Assembly (NCBI GenBank): GCA_045600845.1
Contig: JAZRYR010000051.1
Span: 17,531-81,530, forward strand
Origin: RGIG5612 sp045600845
GTDB taxonomy: Bacteria; Bacillota; Clostridia; Lachnospirales; Lachnospiraceae
Reading direction: 5' to 3'
Length of the DNA: 64,000 nucleotides
Part shown: in pieces, positions 41,724 through 50,500 of the stretch
Layout of the letters: each line of letters opens with the position of its first letter
How positions within the stretch are numbered: position 1 is the first letter of the stretch
Made by a program: the position numbers and the translations under genes
Notes under the pieces: generated by a model
Database searches by the model: none
Seen by the model: only the letters and a program-made list of their open reading frames with translations
Told to the model about the DNA's origin: nothing

Positions 41724-42857
41724 ATGTTATTTGAAGCAGTTGCACCATGCCATTTTGGTTTGGAAGCCGTATTAAAAAAAGAAATTATAGATCTTGGATA
41801 TGAAATACAAAAGGTGGAAGATGGAAGAGTCACCTTCCTTTGTGATGAAGAAGGAATTATCCGTGCGAACATTTTTTTAAGAACATGCGAGAGAATCTTA
41901 TTGAAGACCGGCGAATTTGAGGCAACTACTTTTGATGAATTGTTTGAAAAAACGAAGGCCTTGGAATGGGAGAAGTATCTTCCGGAAAATGGAAAATTCT
42001 GGGTAAAAAAAGCCTCTTCCGTGAATTCGAAATTATTCAGCCCTTCCGATATTCAGCGGATTGTAAAAAAAGCAATCGTTGAAAAATTGAAATTGAAGTA
42101 TCACAAAGAATGGTTTGAAGAAACTGGTGCAGAATATCCTTTAAGAGTGTTCATCCATAAAGATAAGGTGTTGATTACTATCGATACTTCCGGCGAATCT
42201 CTTCATAAGAGAGGCTATCGGGCGATTGCCTCCAAGGCTCCGATTTCTGAGACCCTGGCTGCTGCGCTGATTCTACTTACTCCTTGGAAGAAAGATCGGA
42301 TTTTAGTGGATCCCTTCTGCGGCAGTGGCACTTTTGCCATTGAAGCGGCTTTGATGGCGGCAGATATTGCACCGGGGATCAATCGGGATTTTGTCTGTCA
42401 GGAATGGAGTAATCTCTTTACCAAGAAAAGCTGGTATGAGGCAATTGATGAGGCGCATGATCGGATTCATCTGGATATTGAAACGGATATTCAAGGCTAT
42501 GATATTGACGGAGATGTGATAAAGGTAGCCCGGCATAATGCAAAGGCTGCTGGAGTAGATCAGCTGATTCATTTTCAACAGAGAGCGGTAAAGGATTTAA
42601 GCCATCCGAAGAAATATGGCTTTCTTATTACCAATCCCCCTTATGGAGAGAGATTGGAAGATAAAAAAGATCTTCCGGAGCTTTATAAAACTTTTGGGGA
42701 ACGTTACCGGATGCTGGATTCCTGGTCGGCGTTTATGATTACTTCCTATGAAGATGCCCAGAAATACTTTGGGGGAAAAGCAACGAAAAACAGAAAAATT
42801 TATAATGGTATGATTAAAACCTATTTTTATCAGTATATGGGACCTAAGCCTCGATGA
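41724..42857 (+). CDS. THUMP-domain class I RNA methyltransferase (RlmL/YpsC-like)
   Basis: The protein has 377 residues. A ferredoxin-like plus THUMP N-terminus (about 1-160) is followed by a Rossmann methyltransferase. SAM motif I is LVDPFCGSGTFAIEA and the catalytic motif is NPPYGERL, typical of N2-guanine methylation of rRNA or tRNA. The order fits RlmL/YpsC relatives that modify 23S rRNA. An in-frame ATG at 41706 overlaps the TATAAT at 41702-41707, whereas 41724 has AAAGGTGAT upstream and matches the family start. The stop overlaps the protease gene by four bases. Confidence 0.92.
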   Translation: MLFEAVAPCHFGLEAVLKKEIIDLGYEIQKVEDGRVTFLCDEEGIIRANIFLRTCERILLKTGEFEATTFDELFEKTKALEWEKYLPENGKFWVKKASSVNSKLFSPSDIQRIVKKAIVEKLKLKYHKEWFEETGAEYPLRVFIHKDKVLITIDTSGESLHKRGYRAIASKAPISETLAAALILLTPWKKDRILVDPFCGSGTFAIEAALMAADIAPGINRDFVCQEWSNLFTKKSWYEAIDEAHDRIHLDIETDIQGYDIDGDVIKVARHNAKAAGVDQLIHFQQRAVKDLSHPKKYGFLITNPPYGERLEDKKDLPELYKTFGERYRMLDSWSAFMITSYEDAQKYFGGKATKNRKIYNGMIKTYFYQYMGPKPR

Positions 42858-44566
42858 AAAAAATATTTATTTCCATTATTTTAACCTTCATAGCGGCTAT
42901 TATCGTGGTGTTTGGAATCAGTGTTTTTAAACGGTCCGATTATGTAGCAAAAACACAGTCCTCTACGGAACTTAACAAAGTCTGGAATGTAGCCTTAGCC
43001 AATTATGTCAATGAGAAAGAAGTTGACATTATTGTGGACGGCGAAATCCTGGATAAGACGGTTACTTCCGGGGTATACCTGAATGATTCCATGGGCGTAA
43101 TGTTCACAAGAGAAGGAATCCGGGATGCATTTGATTGTTCGGTGAATTTATATGAGGATGCTCTTCTTTCCATTGAAAAAGGAGAGAATCATGTAGAAAT
43201 GTATCTGGATAGTAACGAAATGTGGGCAGATGAGGAAGAGGTTATTTTAGACAATCCTGCCATAGTATGGGATGATCATATTTATGTTCCTGCGGAAGTG
43301 GTGGAAAAAGGATTTGGCTATACTTATCAGTGGGACAGTACGAATCTGGCAGCATCTTTTTCCCGGGGAGAGAATACGACGGATCTGCCGGTCTATTATA
43401 GTCTGGCAGATAAGGGAAAAATCAGTGATACAAAAAATCAGGAAAGCTTAGGGGCTTGTTGGGCTTTTGCGGCTTTAGGCGCAGTGGAAAGTTCTCTTTT
43501 ACCGGAACAGGAAGAAGATTTTTCTGAGGATCATATGCTGTATAACAGTGGGTTTGGACTGACTCCGGAAGAAGGTGGAGATTATATTATGTCCATCGCT
43601 TATCTGACTTCCTGGAAAGGACCAGTAGCGGAAGAAGAAGATCCTTATGGAGACGGCGAATCGAATCCAGAATTGGAACCAATCCGACATGTTCAGGAAG
43701 TTCAGATGGTGGCAGGAAAAGATTATGACACCATCAAAAAAATGATTTTTAAATATGGCGCAGTGGAAAGTTCCTTGTATATGAGCCTCCTTGATTCCAG
43801 TACAATTGATGACCGGTATTATAACGAATCCTATGCTTCTTATTGTTATCCGGGAAAGACCGAACCGAATCATGAAATCATTATTGTCGGATGGGATGAC
43901 CGTTACCCAAAGGAAAATTTTAATTCTCTTGTAATGAATGATGGTGCTTTTATCTGCCAGAACAGCTGGGGTTCTCATTTTGGCGATAATGGAATCTTCT
44001 ACGTATCTTATGAAGATGGGGTTCTGGGTACCTGTAACGAAGTCTATACCCGAATAGAAGACACGGATAATTATGATAATATTTATCAATACGACTCCTG
44101 CGGATGGATCGGAAGAGTCGGCTTCAATAAAAATCATGCTTATTTTGCCAATGTATATCAGGCGGCGGGAAATGAAACGTTAAAAGCGGTATCCTTCTAT
44201 GCCACCGGTCCCGACACTTCCTATGCGGTTTATGTGGATACGGATTATTCTGGGAAGGGAAGTATCCATATTTCCGGAGAGCCTTTGGCAAAAGGAAAAG
44301 TAAAATACAGCGGCTATTATACGGTGAATCTGGACACGGAGATACCGTTGAATCTGGGACAAAACTTTGCGGTGATCGTAGAAATCAATACGCCGGGAAG
44401 TACCCACCCCATTGCTATGGAAATGAATGCTGATGACATGCGGACGGGAACGGTTGTCTTGGCTGGAAAAGACAGCTATATCAGTAATGATGGAAAAAAC
44501 TGGGAAAACACTCAGAAAAATTCCGAATGCAATGTATGCCTGAAGGCGTTTACAGTTGGAAGATAG
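42854..44566 (+). CDS. Secreted or membrane-anchored papain-like (C1A) cysteine protease with lectin-like tail
   Basis: The protein has 570 residues. An N-terminal hydrophobic segment (about 4-24) acts as signal or anchor. Residues 55-165 resemble a copper-amine-oxidase-N-like beta domain. The C1A protease follows: Gln196 (oxyanion), Cys202 in LGACWAFAA, His340 in NHEIIIVGW and Asn370 in CQNSWGSHFG. Residues about 400-565 resemble the lectin-like domain often found after such proteases (FYATGPDTSYAVYV, LNLGQNFAVIVEI). The pro-region is not of the classical inhibitory type. The gene overlaps the methyltransferase stop by four bases, an odd partner for a surface protease. The target is unknown. 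Confidence 0.9.
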   Translation: MKKIFISIILTFIAAIIVVFGISVFKRSDYVAKTQSSTELNKVWNVALANYVNEKEVDIIVDGEILDKTVTSGVYLNDSMGVMFTREGIRDAFDCSVNLYEDALLSIEKGENHVEMYLDSNEMWADEEEVILDNPAIVWDDHIYVPAEVVEKGFGYTYQWDSTNLAASFSRGENTTDLPVYYSLADKGKISDTKNQESLGACWAFAALGAVESSLLPEQEEDFSEDHMLYNSGFGLTPEEGGDYIMSIAYLTSWKGPVAEEEDPYGDGESNPELEPIRHVQEVQMVAGKDYDTIKKMIFKYGAVESSLYMSLLDSSTIDDRYYNESYASYCYPGKTEPNHEIIIVGWDDRYPKENFNSLVMNDGAFICQNSWGSHFGDNGIFYVSYEDGVLGTCNEVYTRIEDTDNYDNIYQYDSCGWIGRVGFNKNHAYFANVYQAAGNETLKAVSFYATGPDTSYAVYVDTDYSGKGSIHISGEPLAKGKVKYSGYYTVNLDTEIPLNLGQNFAVIVEINTPGSTHPIAMEMNADDMRTGTVVLAGKDSYISNDGKNWENTQKNSECNVCLKAFTVGR

Positions 44567-44588
44567 AAGAAATAAAGGCGGTAGAAAA

Positions 44589-45182
44589 ATGAAACTGATC
44601 ATGGCGACCACAAATAAGGACAAAGTGCGGGAAATCCGTGAAATGTTGGATGGGTTTGATATTGACATAATATCTTTAGCAGAAGCTGGAATAACTGCCA
44701 AAATAGAGGAAAATGGAACTACATTTGAAGAAAATGCAATCATTAAAGCAGAGACCATCCGTGACCTGACGGAACAGATGGTCATTGCCGATGATTCTGG
44801 ACTGGTGGTGGATGCCATGGATGGCGGACCAGGTGTTTATTCCGCCCGGTTTATGGGAGAAGATACCGGTTACGATGTAAAATGTGGCGCCATCTTAAAA
44901 AATCTGGAAGGCCTGGAGGATGAAAAAAGAGGTGCAAGATTTGTCTGCGCCATGGCTCTTGCTTACCCAAAAGAAACAGGAAAGGAAACCAGCATTTTTA
45001 AGGGAATTTTCGAAGGCAGGATTGCTTATGAACCAAAAGGCGAGAATGGATTCGGCTATGACCCGATCTTCTATGTCCCAGAAAAACAGAGGACGGCAGC
45101 TCAGTTAAGTGATGAGGAAAAGAATGAAGTAAGTCATAGAGGAGAGGCTCTGAGAAAGGCTGTGGAAGAGTTAAAAAATTAA
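44589..45182 (+). CDS. rdgB: Non-canonical purine NTP pyrophosphatase (RdgB/HAM1)
   Basis: This cytosolic house-cleaning enzyme hydrolyses XTP, ITP and dITP to monophosphates. It has 197 residues. The N-terminal substrate loop is IMATTNKDKVREI, followed by TFEENAIIKA, VIADDSGLVVDAM with the catalytic Asp, GPGVYSARF, and NGFGYDPIF plus LSDEEKNEVSHRGEAL near the end. The frame opens at 44556, but the family start and the AAGGCGG ribosome site support 44589. It follows the protease gene by 22 bases. A strong tRNA promoter begins 22 bases after its stop. Confidence 0.96.
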   Translation: MKLIMATTNKDKVREIREMLDGFDIDIISLAEAGITAKIEENGTTFEENAIIKAETIRDLTEQMVIADDSGLVVDAMDGGPGVYSARFMGEDTGYDVKCGAILKNLEGLEDEKRGARFVCAMALAYPKETGKETSIFKGIFEGRIAYEPKGENGFGYDPIFYVPEKQRTAAQLSDEEKNEVSHRGEALRKAVEELKN

Positions 45183-45204
45183 AAAATTGGAAATAAAAAA
45201 GCAG

Positions 45205-45233
45205 TTGACATGATATGAACGTTAAGATATAAT
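45205..45233 (+). promoter_or_regulatory. Perfect consensus promoter for tRNA-Pro(TGG)
   Basis: TTGACA (45205-45210), a 17-base spacer, and TATAAT (45228-45233). The tRNA starts 41 bases after the -10 element. Confidence 0.92.
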
Positions 45234-45274
45234 ACGTTTTGCGCGTGATGAGAGAAAACATTTGTAGCGCATAT

Positions 45275-45349
45275 CGGGGTGTGGCTCAGTTTGGCTAGAG
45301 CGCTTGATTTGGGATCAAGAGGCCGCAGGTTCGAATCCTGTCACCCCGA
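45275..45349 (+). tRNA. tRNA-Pro(TGG)
   Basis: This is a 75-base cloverleaf. The acceptor stem is CGGGGTG/CACCCCG, the anticodon stem CTTGA/TCAAG has anticodon TGG, and the T loop is TTCGAAT. The discriminator is A and no CCA is encoded. A T7 run starts directly after the discriminator. Confidence 0.97.
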
Positions 45350-45363
45350 TTTTTTTATGCCGG

Positions 45364-45389
45364 AAGATGCTTATCCAAGCATCTTTTTT
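45364..45389 (+). terminator. Intrinsic terminator after tRNA-Pro
   Basis: AAGATGCTT (45364-45372) pairs with AAGCATCTT (45377-45385) around an ATCC loop and is followed by more T residues. Confidence 0.88.
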
Positions 45390-45461
45390 CTTTTCCCATA
45401 GGAGAAAATGGGTATATAATGCAACAGAATGTGATTTAACTGATTGGAAAGGGAAATAAGA

Positions 45462-46838
45462 ATGACCGAAAGAAAAAAAAGAGAATTAATAACGGATTTT
45501 ACAAGCGGTAACATATGGAAGCAGCTGATTATATTTGCTGCACCTTTGTTTTTAGGAAATTTACTGCAGATGGTATATAACATGGTGGACATGATTATTG
45601 TTGGCCGTGTTTTGGGAAATGTAGGCATTTCCGGCGTTTCCATCGGCGGAGACATTACCCATTTCTTTACCATGCTGATTATGGGCTTTTCCAATTCCGC
45701 TTCGGTTATTATTGCCCAGCTGATCGGTGCGAAAAAGAGAGATAAAGTCGGACAGATGATCGGAACGTATTCCGTTTTCCTGATTATCTGTGCCGTTGTC
45801 ATGACTTCCGGAGGACTGATTTTCCGTTATCCGATACTGAATGCCATGAACACCCCGATAGAATGCTATGACTATGCCATGTCTTATTGTATTGTTACGT
45901 TAAGTGGACTGTTCTTTATTTTCGGATATAATGCCGTCAGTGCCATTCTCCGTGGCCTGGGGGATTCCAAACATCCATTTCTTTTTATTGCAGTTGCATC
46001 TGTGGTAAATATTGTTCTGGACGTCGTGTTTGTAATGTTCTGGGATATGGGAACCTTTGGAGCTGCTTTGGCAACGGTAATCAGTCAGGCGGTAAGCTTT
46101 ATCTGGGCGCTGATTTTCCTGGTAAGAAAAAAAGACAGCTTAGGTTTTGCAATTACAAGAAAAGATTTCCGTATTGAAAAGCAGATGTTTGGTACATTGA
46201 TCAAACTGGGTGTTCCTATGGCAATTAAACAGGCGTCCATTTCCTTCTCCAAACTGTTTATCAATTCCTTTATCAACCAGTATGGACTGGCCTATACTGC
46301 CGTTTCCGGAGTAAGTAACAAGATTGTCAACATTCCGATGCTGATCAGTAATTCTGTTAATACGGCAGGATCTTCCATGGTTGGCCAGAATATCGGAGCG
46401 GAAGAGTATAAAAGAGTTCCGAAAATCATGGCGGTTATCGGAACAATCACAGGTGTATTTACCATCATTATGCTGGCAATTGTTCTGATTTTCCCAACAC
46501 AGATCTACATGATTTTTACAACCGATGAAAGCATTATTCCGGTTGCCATGGAGTACATGCCAATATTGATCATAAACTTTATTACCGTAATTTTCCGGGC
46601 CCCATTCAATGCCTTTATCAACGGAAGTGCGAATTATAAGGTAAACTTCCTGGTAGCAATTTTAGATGCTTTTGTTGCGAGAGTCGGTTTAGGACTTCTT
46701 CTGGGAAGCGTTTTCAAATTAGAATACTTTGGCTACTGGATGGGAGATGCTTTATCTGGTTTCATGCCGATGATTATCGGAACCATATATCTGATCAGTG
46801 GTAAATGGAAGACCAGAAAATATGTCATCAGGGACTGA
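45462..46838 (+). CDS. MATE family efflux transporter
   Basis: The protein has 458 residues and 12 predicted membrane helices in two six-helix halves. LIIFAAPLFLGNLLQMVYNMVDMIIVGR is the classic first helix region, and LGVPMAIKQASISFSKLFIN marks the start of the second half. It probably exports cationic drugs or metabolites using a sodium or proton gradient. The specificity cannot be read from sequence. A TTG at 45444 extends the frame, but the ATG at 45462 with AAGGGAAATAAGA is the natural start. TATAAT at 45415-45420 could be its -10, though the -35 is poor. Confidence 0.93.
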   Translation: MTERKKRELITDFTSGNIWKQLIIFAAPLFLGNLLQMVYNMVDMIIVGRVLGNVGISGVSIGGDITHFFTMLIMGFSNSASVIIAQLIGAKKRDKVGQMIGTYSVFLIICAVVMTSGGLIFRYPILNAMNTPIECYDYAMSYCIVTLSGLFFIFGYNAVSAILRGLGDSKHPFLFIAVASVVNIVLDVVFVMFWDMGTFGAALATVISQAVSFIWALIFLVRKKDSLGFAITRKDFRIEKQMFGTLIKLGVPMAIKQASISFSKLFINSFINQYGLAYTAVSGVSNKIVNIPMLISNSVNTAGSSMVGQNIGAEEYKRVPKIMAVIGTITGVFTIIMLAIVLIFPTQIYMIFTTDESIIPVAMEYMPILIINFITVIFRAPFNAFINGSANYKVNFLVAILDAFVARVGLGLLLGSVFKLEYFGYWMGDALSGFMPMIIGTIYLISGKWKTRKYVIRD

Positions 46839-46933
46839 CCGGCCGGAAAAAGGATGCCCAATCCGGTAAAATCTGCGATTTTACAGCCAGAAAATATATC
46901 AAAAAAAATAATAAAAAATTACGTTCTTTTGTA

Positions 46934-46962
46934 TTTACAAAGCGTAAATTAGGTGTTATAAT
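46934..46962 (+). promoter_or_regulatory. Promoter of the five-tRNA cluster
   Basis: TTTACA (46934-46939), a 17-base spacer, and TATAAT (46957-46962). The first tRNA begins 32 bases after the -10 element. Confidence 0.85.
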
Positions 46963-46993
46963 CTCGTAGTTGCTTGAGATAAAGCAAGTTTGT

Positions 46994-47064
46994 GCGGGTG
47001 TAGTTCAATGGTAGAACACCAGCCTTCCAAGCTGGATACGTGGGTTCGATTCCCATCACCCGCT
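46994..47064 (+). tRNA. tRNA-Gly(TCC)
   Basis: This is a 71-base cloverleaf. The acceptor stem is GCGGGTG/CACCCGC and the anticodon stem CCAGC/GCTGG holds loop CTTCCAA with anticodon TCC. The discriminator is T and no CCA is encoded. It is first in the cluster Gly-Arg-His-Gln-Lys. Confidence 0.97.
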
Positions 47065-47085
47065 TTTTCCTTCCTCTTGAAAGGG

Positions 47086-47088
47086 AAA
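47086..47088. other. Spacer between tRNA-Gly and tRNA-Arg(TCT)
   Basis: The 28 bases between the two tRNAs (47065-47092) contain TTTTCC and AAGGGAAAAT but no promoter or hairpin strong enough to separate transcripts, which supports one cluster transcript. Confidence 0.3.
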
Positions 47089-47092
47089 ATGT

Positions 47093-47166
47093 GTGTCTGT
47101 AGCTCAGCTGGATAGAGCACCGGCCTTCTAAGCCGGGTGTCGGGGGTTCGAATCCCTTCAGGCACG
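47093..47166 (+). tRNA. tRNA-Arg(TCT)
   Basis: This is a 74-base cloverleaf. The acceptor stem is GTGTCTG/CAGGCAC with one G-T pair, and the anticodon stem CCGGC/GCCGG has anticodon TCT. The discriminator is G and no CCA is encoded. Confidence 0.96.
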
Positions 47167-47185
47167 GTCACCCGAAAGGTGTTAT

Positions 47186-47260
47186 GGTGGGTGTGGCGCA
47201 GTTGGCTAGCGCGCTAGATTGTGGCTCTAGAGGCCGTGGGTTCGAGTCCCATCTCCCACC
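47186..47260 (+). tRNA. tRNA-His(GTG)
   Basis: The acceptor stem is GTGGGTG (47187-47193) with CTCCCAC (47253-47259). The encoded G-1 at 47186 pairs with discriminator C at 47260, as expected for tRNA-His. Anticodon GTG is at 47221-47223 in stem CTAGA/TCTAG. The sixth acceptor pair is a T-T mismatch (47192 with 47254). No CCA is encoded. Confidence 0.95.
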
Positions 47261-47319
47261 CTGAAGCGTTTCAGCTTTGGAGTAGTTTTGTCCGACAATT
47301 GGTTGTAGTTGACCATTCA

Positions 47320-47391
47320 AGGGCTATCGCCAAGCGGTAAGGCACAGGACTTTGACTCCTGCATTCGCTGGTTCGAATCCAGCTAGCCCTG
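47320..47391 (+). tRNA. tRNA-Gln(TTG)
   Basis: This is a 72-base cloverleaf. The acceptor stem is AGGGCTA/TAGCCCT and the anticodon stem CAGGA/TCCTG holds loop CTTTGAC with anticodon TTG. The discriminator is G and no CCA is encoded. Confidence 0.96.
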
Positions 47392-47427
47392 TTACATTGG
47401 CTATGCTGATGATTGATAATTTCATAT

Positions 47428-47500
47428 GGGATTGTAGCTCAGGTGGTAGAGCACTTGACTTTTAATCAAGTTGTCCGGGGTTCGAATCCCCGCAGTCTCA
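47428..47500 (+). tRNA. tRNA-Lys(TTT)
   Basis: This is a 73-base cloverleaf. The acceptor stem is GGGATTG/CAGTCTC with two G-T pairs, the anticodon stem CTTGA/TCAAG has anticodon TTT, and the T stem is CGGGG/CCCCG. The discriminator is A and no CCA is encoded. Confidence 0.97.
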
Positions 47501-47502
47501 TG

Positions 47503-47534
47503 AAAAAAACAGTCTCGGAAGAGGCTGTTTTTTT
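47503..47534 (+). terminator. Intrinsic terminator of the tRNA cluster
   Basis: An A-rich arm ending AACAGTCTC pairs with GAGGCTGTT around a GGAA tetraloop and runs into T7 (47528-47534). It closes the five-tRNA transcript just before the large protease gene. Confidence 0.9.
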
Positions 47535-47597
47535 GTGAAAAACATAGGAATAAGGTTCTTTTTTTTGTATAATGAAAAAAAACCAGAGGAGTTTGAA

Positions 47598-50500
47598 ATG
47601 AAGATCAATAAATTTTTGACAGGGATTATTTTAACGGTTATTTCAGCTTTCGCTCTGGGCATGACTGCTTTTGCCCATAGCGACAACAGCTTTAAATCGC
47701 TGGACTTTGTGGAAAAGGAAAATGTCCAGACAGTCATCACGGATATTGACGGAGTAGAGCATGTTTTTGATGGTGCTTTAGATCTGGAGTATCTGGAGGA
47801 TTATCCATGCGCAGAGTGGATGGGAAACTATAAAATTCTGTATAATGGAGAAGAAGTTTTGGCTGTAACATTGAATGATATTCACAGCAATGCTTCAAAT
47901 GATTCGTATACCCTCAATGGTTATTATGCTATCGATTTTTCTCTTTCTGAGGAAGATAACACAGAAATGTTTTTAACTGGACTTACGGCAGCAAATGTGG
48001 CTATGGTGCAGCAGGAAATTCTGGAAAGCCTGGTGGAAAACAGGGATCTCTTCATAGAAAACATAGATTTTATTGATACCGAAAAAGAGGTATCTGAAAC
48101 ATCCTTTGATTCGATGCTTTGTTGGGCAGCGGCAGCTTCCAATATGGCTCAGTATACCGGATGGGCGGAGAAGATGGGACTGGGAGATACCGATGATATC
48201 CTGGATCTATTGGCGGCTTCTTTCAATAACCAAGGATATTGGAGTAATGCAGCAATCGGCTTTCTGATTAACGGAGTCTATGGTGCTGATAAAACAATGG
48301 CAAGGTTAGACCCGGATACGGTTTCCGGTCATGCGACAGATTATGCCTATGAAATGGTCACAGGGGAAACAAACTATAATTCGCAACCGGATGCGGCCTT
48401 AGATATGGCAGCGGACCTTGAACTTTTAAGAAAAGGCTATGGTTTAAATCTGAATTTGAATTTTTCTGCAAGTGCGCATGCGATTACCCTATGGGGTTAT
48501 GTAGTAGATAATGATTTCACTGAAGCAGAAAATGAACATTATCGAGCTTTTGTGGTATCCAATTCCGATGATAGTATTTCTTTTCCATATAATCGGAGAA
48601 CCGCGCCGAATAAACTATATGTCTTTTGGGTAAATCCTTTCTATGACGGGGATTCGAACACCTGGAAAGGAATTGAATATCAGGGAACGGTTTATTTGAT
48701 TCAGACCTTAATGCCGTATAGCGAAAGTCTGCCAAAGGAAACGGATCTTTCTGCAACAAAAAATAAACATACCACTCCGGACTTGTTTGTCTCTGGCGTT
48801 AATACCAGTTTCAGCGAAAGGGGAATTCTGGAAAGTACGCTTTCATTTTCCAATACTCAGGATATTTTCATGGGTCCGGTGATTCAGAACACGAGTGATA
48901 TTGATGTGACCGGGATACCTCTTCAATATAAAATAACGATTGAAACTCCGAGTGGAGAAATTCGTACAGTAACAAATAATTTAGATTCCGTATCCTGTCA
49001 TAGTTACCAAAAAATAACCCCTTTACCTCTTGTGGAACTTGGAATCTTTGAGGAGACGGGCGAGTATGGGCTGACAGTAGAAATAAATACGGATCGGTCT
49101 CTTTCGGAAGCATATTACTATAATAACATTTATTCTACGACCTTTACGGTTTATGAAGATCCGGCTGCCAAAGTGACGATGACGGCAGAACCGCAGGAAT
49201 ACGGAATTTATGTTGGAAAAATAAAATTTTCCTTTGATGATCCGGATGGTTATCTGTCACAGGAGGGAAACATCTATACCTTAAGAAATTCCATTTTTGA
49301 AAACGGTGAATGGTCGGGTTATGGGATTGCAAAAGATATTGATGATGAGGAATATGAAACTCAGGAAGTTCGCTATCTTTCCGGTCTTTCCTCGGTCCCT
49401 TTAGAATGCGCCGAGATAAAAAGAGGAACGAAAGCACGGTATTGTCTTTATGTAAATGATGGAGAACATGAAAATAAAATATTCTCTAATGAAGTTCCCC
49501 TGAATTATACCAATGCGAATGTTGCCGTAGGCGATTTGAATTCCAAAGAGTTTACTCCAATGAAGGCGGGGGCAACGGCACTTTTGAATAATGAAAAAAT
49601 CAGCGCGAAAGTATTAAATACAGGAACCATTAATAAAGACACCAGAGGGGATTTTTCTATCGTTGCTAAAAATAACAGGGATGAACTGATGGCTGTTTTG
49701 TATGAAGAAAAAGACCTGTTGATTCATGGAGACGGAACTCCGACCGAAATTACGATTGATAAATGGCCGGAGAAGAGTGCCTTGAAAAGAACCGCTTCCA
49801 TCAGTGCTCAGTTAGTCTATGAGGAAAGAGGTAAAACCATCACTCGGACCTGTTATCTAGGGGAAATCAAAATCGAAGAAAGTCCGTCAACCATCGTTAC
49901 CACAGGAATGGATCTGGAAAATATATACGACGGAGAGATTTCCCTGCGAGAAGCCATTAAATACGCGAAGGAGCTGGGAGAGAAATATATTGATATATCG
50001 GAACTGGGAAAAACTTCCGAAGAATTTGTATTTAAGATGCCATTGGTCATCGATTCGGAAATCACCATTAATGGCCAGACCACCAAAGACGGAAAACTTC
50101 GATGTACACCTCTGGGAATCTGGATCCGGGACCCGGCGACCATTATTACGATTACGGACACAGGAAACGTTACTCTTCAAGGAATTCGCTTTTCTCGGGG
50201 ATTTGATTCAAACGATAATCTTTCTTTTCTGAAAAATGAAGGTGGAAAACTGAAACTTAATCAATGTGTTTTTGATGGATTTCATGTAGGCGATGTAGGT
50301 GCTATGTTTGCTTTAAATGGAGGAAAGACGGATATTTGCCGTTCGGATTTTGAAAATTTCAGTATGTTGGATGGCGGAGAATTGTTTAAATTAAGCAACG
50401 GAGCGGAATTGAACATGGTGAATTGCCTTGTGCAGCAGAATTTCGTGCACCATAGCGTAATCAATAATGTGGATGGAAAACTGAATATGTTTTACTGTTC

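Noticed and set aside
43499..44137. Minus-strand 212-codon open frame inside the C1A protease gene
   Set aside because: Antisense to the catalytic domain with no start signals; Ile/Arg-rich shadow composition.
47086..47088. A separate promoter inside the tRNA cluster
   Set aside because: No -10/-35 pair with proper spacing is found between 47065 and 47185; one transcript from 46962 to 47534 explains the cluster.
46956..47171. Minus-strand 71-codon open frame
   Set aside because: It is antisense to tRNA-Gly and tRNA-Arg; strings such as EGIRTPDTRLRRP and GNRTHVSSLEGW are the familiar spurious products of tRNA antisense translation.
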